Under the pieces are notes generated by a model. That model was not told the origin of the DNA and made no database searches. It saw only the letters and a list, made by a program, of their open reading frames with translations. A program made the position numbers and the translations under genes. This document shows positions 1 through 64,000 of a stretch of DNA of 64,000 nt, piece by piece; positions within the stretch are counted from its first letter, which is position 1, and each line of letters begins with the position of its first letter. The stretch is taken from assembly GCA_036571765.1 (NCBI GenBank), contig BROE01000004.1, positions 1,508,018 through 1,572,017 of the forward strand. The letters run 5' to 3'. This DNA comes from Plecoglossus altivelis (Eukaryota; Chordata; Actinopteri; Osmeriformes; Plecoglossidae).

Positions 1-10
1 TACCCAACAG

Positions 11-58419
<58,409 letters not shown>

Positions 58420-58909
58420 GTGAGACAAGGAAGATGGTTGTGTTGCTAAATGCATCCTCACACAGGCACACGTTCACACACCCAAAATAAACTTCCACCC
58501 CCAAACCCTCCTGGAGTGACACGTTTCGGTTTTACCCGTGTCACCAGGGCTGATCTGATACACGGAGCTCTTCTTTACATCATAACACTGCTCTTTTCAA
58601 GGAACCAGGAGGTGGGATTGATCCCAAAAAAGTCAGAGCAAATTCCCTCTTCATGAGCTTCTCCAAGGTTGGGAGATTGTCTCTGGTATCTCCAAGTACA
58701 GAGGCCCCTGGGTCTTTATCTGGTACTCAAGAACAAAATCCTCTCATCAGAACACAGTGGGATGTTCGTTAAAACCCGTTAAGAGAGAATGTCCGATTGA
58801 TGTTTGGTTAAACTTCGATGTTAGGAAACGGGGTGGAGGATCCCATCTACCGAGCAGCGTGTGGTCTGTAAGTGGAGATCATTAGTGATGCGGGATCTGG
58901 GCGCTGCGT

Positions 58910-59345
58910 GGCAGGGCTGGGAGATGGACCCAGATAAGAGACGGGAGAGGAGAGAATGGGGGAGGTAGAGAGGAGGAGAGAATGGGGGAGAGAGGGAGGG
59001 GGAGGCGAGGGGAAAGAAGAGGAAGGGAGAGGAAATGGGGAGAGAAGAGAGGAGAGGAGATGAGGAGAGAGGAGAGGAGATAGGGAGAGAGGAGAAAAGA
59101 TAGGGAGAGAGGAGAAAAGATAGGGAGAGAGGAGAGGAGATAGGGAGAGAGGAGAGGAAAGAGGAGAGAGATGAGTGGGGACAGGAGAGGATGGGAGAGA
59201 GATGCGGGAGGAGAGGAGAGGGGATGGGAGAGAGATGCGGGGGGAGAGGAGAGGAGATGGGAGAGAGATGCGGGGGGAGAGGAGAGGAGATGGGAGAGAG
59301 ATACGGGGGTAGAGGAGAGGGGATGGGAGGAGAGGAGATGGAAGC
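58910..59345. repeat. GA-rich minisatellite
   Basis: First GGAGAGGAGATAGGGAGAGA units, then GGGAGAGAGATGCGGGGGGA units. Purine-only on the + strand over most of 400 bp, so triplex-capable. Confidence 0.95.
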
Positions 59346-61335
59346 TTTGATTAGGCCGTGTAAGTGTATGCACCCACCATCCTCCTGCAGAACTCCCATC
59401 CCAGATCAGTCACCACCTGAATATAGAAGTCGTTTGACAGTCAGATTTACCGCTCTGTATATGCATTGTCGCCCTCAATATGATTTGTGTTCCTAGTTGG
59501 CTTGGGGGAATCATTTGCTGAAATGCTCCTCATTCGACATGCTGAAATTGTAGGGTAATTGAAAGTTATTTTGGTTGCTGTAGCGGGTGTTTTATAACAT
59601 ACAAATGTTCTTCAGAAGTCTTGGCATTGCACCAGCATGATAATTTCCAGCTTTAGTCCTCTGAATGCATCTCTCAGCCTCTTCACACAGTTTTACCAAA
59701 TTGAGGTCAATTGAACGTTTTCCACGGAGGGAAACAACCCAGCATGGTGAGTTTGAGTTGAGTGTGTATTCATAGTAAGTCTGAAGTCAAACCTTTCCTC
59801 GCAAACTATAACACATCTCTTAGCAAAAGGATGATGAAGAGTGATATTATCTAGACAATGTCACCAGGACTCTGTAGAGACAGGATGAAACATATCTTTT
59901 GGTTCTTCTCCTCTCCGTGTTTCTGTGTGCTGGTTTTCTAATAAGATTTTAGCATCTTAATCTCCTCCAAGTTCCACCGACCTTGCTCGATCTATGACCC
60001 CATTTTTCAAGTTTGAATTTTCCTCTTCTACTGCTTGTAGTCAGGTACTTTCTTATTAAAATGGACCTTGGTGGCAGTCTCACAGAGCTGGGGGCAGCCT
60101 GTGATTAACTGTAGAAATGAGAGAGGACCACCTGGTCAGAGGAGAAATAAGAAATATCACATGGCCAATGGCAGCATGGTGACAGCTCCAAATGTTTACT
60201 CGTGTTATACATGCTTTGGACTGGAACACACACACACACACTTACCCACTGTGGTACACCACCATACCACTACACCACTACACCGCTCTGCTATGCTCAG
60301 AGTTGGAGGGGGTTTTCTCATCTCATAAAGCAGCAGTAGACACACTCTCCCCCCTCCTGCGGTGTGTTTCCCCTTCAGAGGGAGGAGAGGCTAGCGTCCA
60401 GACTGGCCGGCAGGGTTTGACCAGAGCTGCAGAAACAGGAAACAGCCACACAACCTGACTCTTCTCTTGTTGGGATGAAGGCTCGTTTTTCCTCGCTGAG
60501 AAGGAGGGTCTAAGGACAGGGGATGTTCTGGGATGGTTGTCCATTTGCTGAAATCGTTTGGACATTGTTTATTGCTTACCTTGCTTTGCTGTTTATATAT
60601 ATATACATGTGTGTTCTATGTTTGCACTTCCCTGCCACAGTAAATTCTGTGCTTGTGTATCTTTCATGGCGAATACAATTCGGAAGTCTGAAGGCAGGTA
60701 AACTGCAGCAGCTTTTCAGAACGTGACCTTCGTGTCGTTGTTAAGGGAGATTTGACTTTGACTCGTCTTGCTCTTTATGGCTCAGTTTAAAAAGCCGTTC
60801 TAGCGGAACAGAACCAGAGGCGCAACGCTGCGACTGAATGCAGAGTAGGTGGAACAGCTGGGCTCCTGGACACAAGCCTGAACCATGTATCATCCGCGCT
60901 CCCTGGGACAGCACAGCTATTCAGGGAAGAAGCTGTTGCCATGCGGGGCCCAGGGTCTGCAGGGGACCAGGGCCCTGACTGAGTGGAGCCAGTCAGATTA
61001 AAAACACCAAGCAGCAGTTAAAACGTGGCAGCAGTCTGTACAGGCGAGGGATCCCTGTAAACAGGCCTCTGCTTCGAGCTGCCAGAAGCAGTCTGTGCTG
61101 TTAATTGGCAGCAGGTTGCTATCATTTGGTCCTGGGAAAACGATGAGCGCTGGTCATGCTGTTCCTCCTTCAGTTTGTTTGTTAGTCAGCTGCTTATGGG
61201 AATGCTGTGTTGAGTGTTGAGATTAGTTGGAAACGGCTCCGACCCACAAGGTTGATTACAGGCCTGGATGGTAGCTGTTCTTCTAGAGAAGGCAGAGAAG
61301 CCTGTGTGGGAACAAGCTGGACGACTGCTGTGAAC

Positions 61336-62460
61336 TGGGGAACACAGGGGAACACAGGGGAACACAGGGGAACACAGGGGAACACAGGAACACATGGGAA
61401 CACATGGGAACACAGGAGAACACAGGAGAACACAGGAGAACACAGGAGAACACAGGAGAACACAGGGAAACACAGGAGAACACAGGGGAACACAGGGGAA
61501 CACAGGAGAACACAGGGAAACACAGGAACACAGGGGAACACAGGAACACATGAGAACACAGGGGAACACAGGAACACAGGGAAACACAGGAGAACACAGG
61601 GGAACACAGGAGAACACAGGAGAACACAGGAGAACACAGGGAAACACAGGAGAACACAGGGGAACATGGGGGGGAACACAGGAGAACACAGGAGAACACA
61701 GGGGAACACAGGAGAACACAGGGGAACACAGGGGAACACAGGGGAACATGGGGGGGAACACAGGAGAACACAGGAGAACACAGGGGAACATGGGGGGGAA
61801 CACAGGAGAACACAGGGAAACACAGGAACACAGGGGAACACAGGAACACAGGAACACATGAGAACACAGGGGAACACAGGAACACAGGGAAACACAGGAG
61901 AACACAGGGGAACACAGGAGAACACAGGAGAACACAGGAGAACACAGGGAAACACAGGAGAACACAGGGGAACATGGGGGGGAACACAGGAGAACACAGG
62001 AGAACACAGGGGAACACAGGAGAACACAGGGGAACACAGGAGAACACAGGAGAACACAGGGGAACACAGGGGAACATGGGGGGGAACACAGGAGAACACA
62101 GGAGAACACAGGAGAACACAGGGGAACACAGGAGAACACAGGGGAACATGGGGGGGGAACACAGGGGAACATGGGGGGGAACACAGGAGAACACAGGAGA
62201 ACACAGGAGAACACAGGGAAACACAGGAGAACACAGGGAAACACAGGGGAACACAGGGGAACACAGGGGAACACAGGGGAACACAGGAGAACACAGGAAC
62301 ACACGGGAACACAGGAGAACACAGGAACACATGGGAACACAGGAACACATGGGAACACAGGAACACACAGGAACACACGGGAACACACGGGAACACACGG
62401 GAACACAGGAACACACAGGAACACAGGGGAACACAGGGGAACACAGGGGAACACAGGGGA
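61336..62460. repeat. 10-bp minisatellite (GGGGAACACA)
   Basis: More than 100 copies of GGRGAACACA with variants GGAACACA (8 bp), GGGAAACACA (10 bp) and GGGGGGAACATG. A higher-order block of about 180 bp (61501-61680) recurs at 61801-61982 with one 10-bp insertion. Open frames exceed 370 codons on both strands because no unit frame contains a stop; they are not genes. Confidence 0.98.
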
Positions 62461-62544
62461 ACCTTAGATCTGAGGTGATTGAGAGATCCAGGTTTTCAAG
62501 GTTGTTATCTAGTGTGATGTCTGGTTGTTTTTACCACCCAACTA

Positions 62545-62905
62545 CATACACACACCACGCACACACACACCACGCACACGCACACACACCACGCACACAC
62601 ACACACACCCCACACATACACACACATCACACACACATACACACCACGCGCACACGCACACATACGTGCACACCACGCACACACCACACACACACACCAC
62701 ACATGCACACACATCACACACACATACACACCACGCGCACACACATACATACGTGCACACCACGCACACACCACACAGACACACACACATCACACACACA
62801 CACACCACGCACACACACACCACGCACACACCACGCACACACAGATCACACACACCACACCACACACACATGCATACGTGCACACCACACACACATACAC
62901 ACATT
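62545..62905. repeat. (CA)n with CACCACGCACAC units
   Basis: CA tract containing an about 90-bp block (CACATCACACACACATACAC then ACCACGCGCACAC) present twice. Confidence 0.96.
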
Positions 62906-63032
62906 CCTCCTTCCACCCATCGACCGCCCAGATGCCTTCTCTCCAGGACCAGACAGACTCTTACTTAGTGCCCAGTTCTCTTGCCAGACATGGGAAAGCT
63001 TTCCAGCAACCTCTCATTTCCCTGCCAAGGGC

Positions 63033-63299
63033 CACAGTGTGTGTGTGTGTGTTTGTGTGTGTTTGTCTGTGTGGTGTGCACGTGTCGTGTGTGGTGTGTG
63101 TGTGTGGTGTGTCTGTATGTGTGTGTGTGTGTGTTTGTGTGTGTGGTGTGCACGTGTCGTGTGTGGTGTGTGTGTGTGGTGTGTATGTGTGTGCGTGCGT
63201 GTGTGTGTGTGTGTGTGTGTGTGCGTGTATGTGCCTGTGTGTGTGTGTGTGTGCATGCGTGGTGTGTGTGGTGTGTCTGTATGTGTGTGCGTGTGTGTG

Positions 63300-63347
<48 letters not shown>
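63033..63347. repeat. (GT)n with GTGGTGTGCACGTGTCGT units
   Basis: GT tract with a block GTGTGGTGTGCACGTGTCGT repeated twice. It is in inverted orientation to the CA tract at 62545. Confidence 0.96.
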
Positions 63348-63348
<1 letters not shown>

Positions 63349-63677
63349 CTCCTCAAGAGAGCTGCTGCTCCGTCCCCCTGCTGGTCATCCCTCTTCTCCT
63401 GATTGGTCGGTCAATATTGAGTTGAAACTAAGAGCAAGGTGATGATAATGGATTCCTCCCGCAGCTCGTCTCTTCTCACTGTCTGTTGGCTTTTAACATA
63501 GGGTCGAGATCGTCTCATCTTCATCTTAGTCATTAGCCACCACTCTGCAACTTTCACTTTCAAACAAGTCAGAGGAAAAAGTCCTTATCAGAAATATCAA
63601 TACAGTGCAGGGCTTTGCTGGAGACTTGAAGGGCTTTAGATACCCCAGGGGCATCTAACTCAAGAGGACCTTTAAAG

Positions 63678-63890
63678 CAGGGGTGTCAAACTCAGGCCCT
63701 CGAGGGCCGCTGTCCTGAAGGTTTTCGATGTTTCCCTGCTCCAGCACACCTGATTCTAATGAATGGGTTGTTATCAAGCTCTGTGGAAGCCTGATAGCGA
63801 CCCATTTATTAGAATCAGGTGTGGTGGAGCAGGGAAATATCGCAAACCTTCAGGACAGCGGCCCTCGAGGGCCTGAGTTTGACACCCCTG
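63678..63890. mobile_element. hAT-type miniature inverted-repeat element (213 bp)
   Basis: Begins CAGGGGTGTCAAACTCAGGC and ends GCCTGAGTTTGACACCCCTG, an exact inverse over at least 20 bases. The arms continue inverted through GAGGGCCGCTGTCCTGAAGG. Perfect 8-bp target duplications CTTTAAAG lie at 63670-63677 and 63891-63898. The inner sequence (CCCTGCTCCAGCACACCTGA) is shared with the element at 14442, but the outer about 20 bases differ. Non-coding. Confidence 0.94.
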
Positions 63891-64000
63891 CTTTAAAGGA
63901 TCAAAACAAGAGAGTCGTAAACAAGCCTTAAACATTTATCATGTTGTTTTGTTGTAGTCAGACATTTTTCTTGCCTTCGTTGACTCACTCTATCCCCCCC

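Larger units (their letters stand above)
58420..64000 (+). other. rngtt intron, continues beyond window
   Basis: No further exon found; the capping-enzyme segment expected next is absent. 59400-61300 is unique sequence with no recognised element. The rest is repeats and one hAT element. Confidence 0.82.

Noticed and set aside
61186..62478. Frames of more than 370 codons on both strands
   Set aside because: Product of the 10-bp GGGGAACACA array, which contains no stop in any frame.

Overview
This window is eukaryotic. It lies inside one long multi-exon gene on the + strand: the mRNA-capping enzyme RNGTT (RNA 5'-triphosphatase plus guanylyltransferase) of a ray-finned fish. Thirteen coding exons can be placed from about 11 to 58419. 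Conserved RNGTT protein runs across GT-AG junctions whose phases match at every step; only the start of the first exon and the end of exon 6 need caveats. The first coding exon lies upstream of the window, and the last exon or exons, carrying nucleotidyltransferase motif VI, lie downstream of it. A fish is inferred from the protein's resemblance to vertebrate RNGTT, the dense dinucleotide and minisatellite arrays, the short palindromic hAT elements and a fish-type LINE tail. The exact lineage cannot be settled from the sequence.

Layout: 1-6357 holds eight compact exons covering the triphosphatase domain, the linker and the start of the guanylyltransferase domain, including both catalytic residues (Cys of HCxxGxxR in exon 5, Lys of KADG in exon 8). 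6358-58352 holds introns of 5-12 kb with short exons at 17851, 23385, 30331, 40411, 52948 and 58353 that carry nucleotidyltransferase motifs III, IIIa, IV and V. 58420-64000 is the start of the next intron. No second gene was found nested in any intron on either strand.

Most of the window is intron filled with simple and tandem repeats: CA/GT, CT/GA, G-rich tracts, and minisatellites with units of about 10, 15, 21, 25, 30, 31, 43, 46, 53 and 60 bp. Two about 212-bp hAT miniature elements with perfect 8-bp target duplications and one LINE 3' fragment are the recognisable mobile elements. Two intronic GC-rich stretches combine a GC box, a CCAAT box and a full CRE palindrome and look promoter-like.

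The most interesting biology is around exon 6, which encodes the linker between the two enzyme domains. Its splice acceptor is the last of four 31-bp tandem copies, each ending in a possible acceptor; the first copy is exactly 93 nt upstream, in frame and without a stop. Its best donor lies inside a degenerate G-rich minisatellite that repeats donor-like motifs. Exon 6 may therefore have a variable linker length.

Several stretches look like assembly damage rather than biology: a 940-bp gap in a satellite; a 2.06-kb tandem duplication whose second copy holds a 225-bp poly-A; a 314-bp identical repeat flanking 1.7 kb of A/C-only sequence; a homopolymer-inflated copy of a unique segment at 19241-19540; and eroded CA sequence at 47900-48535.
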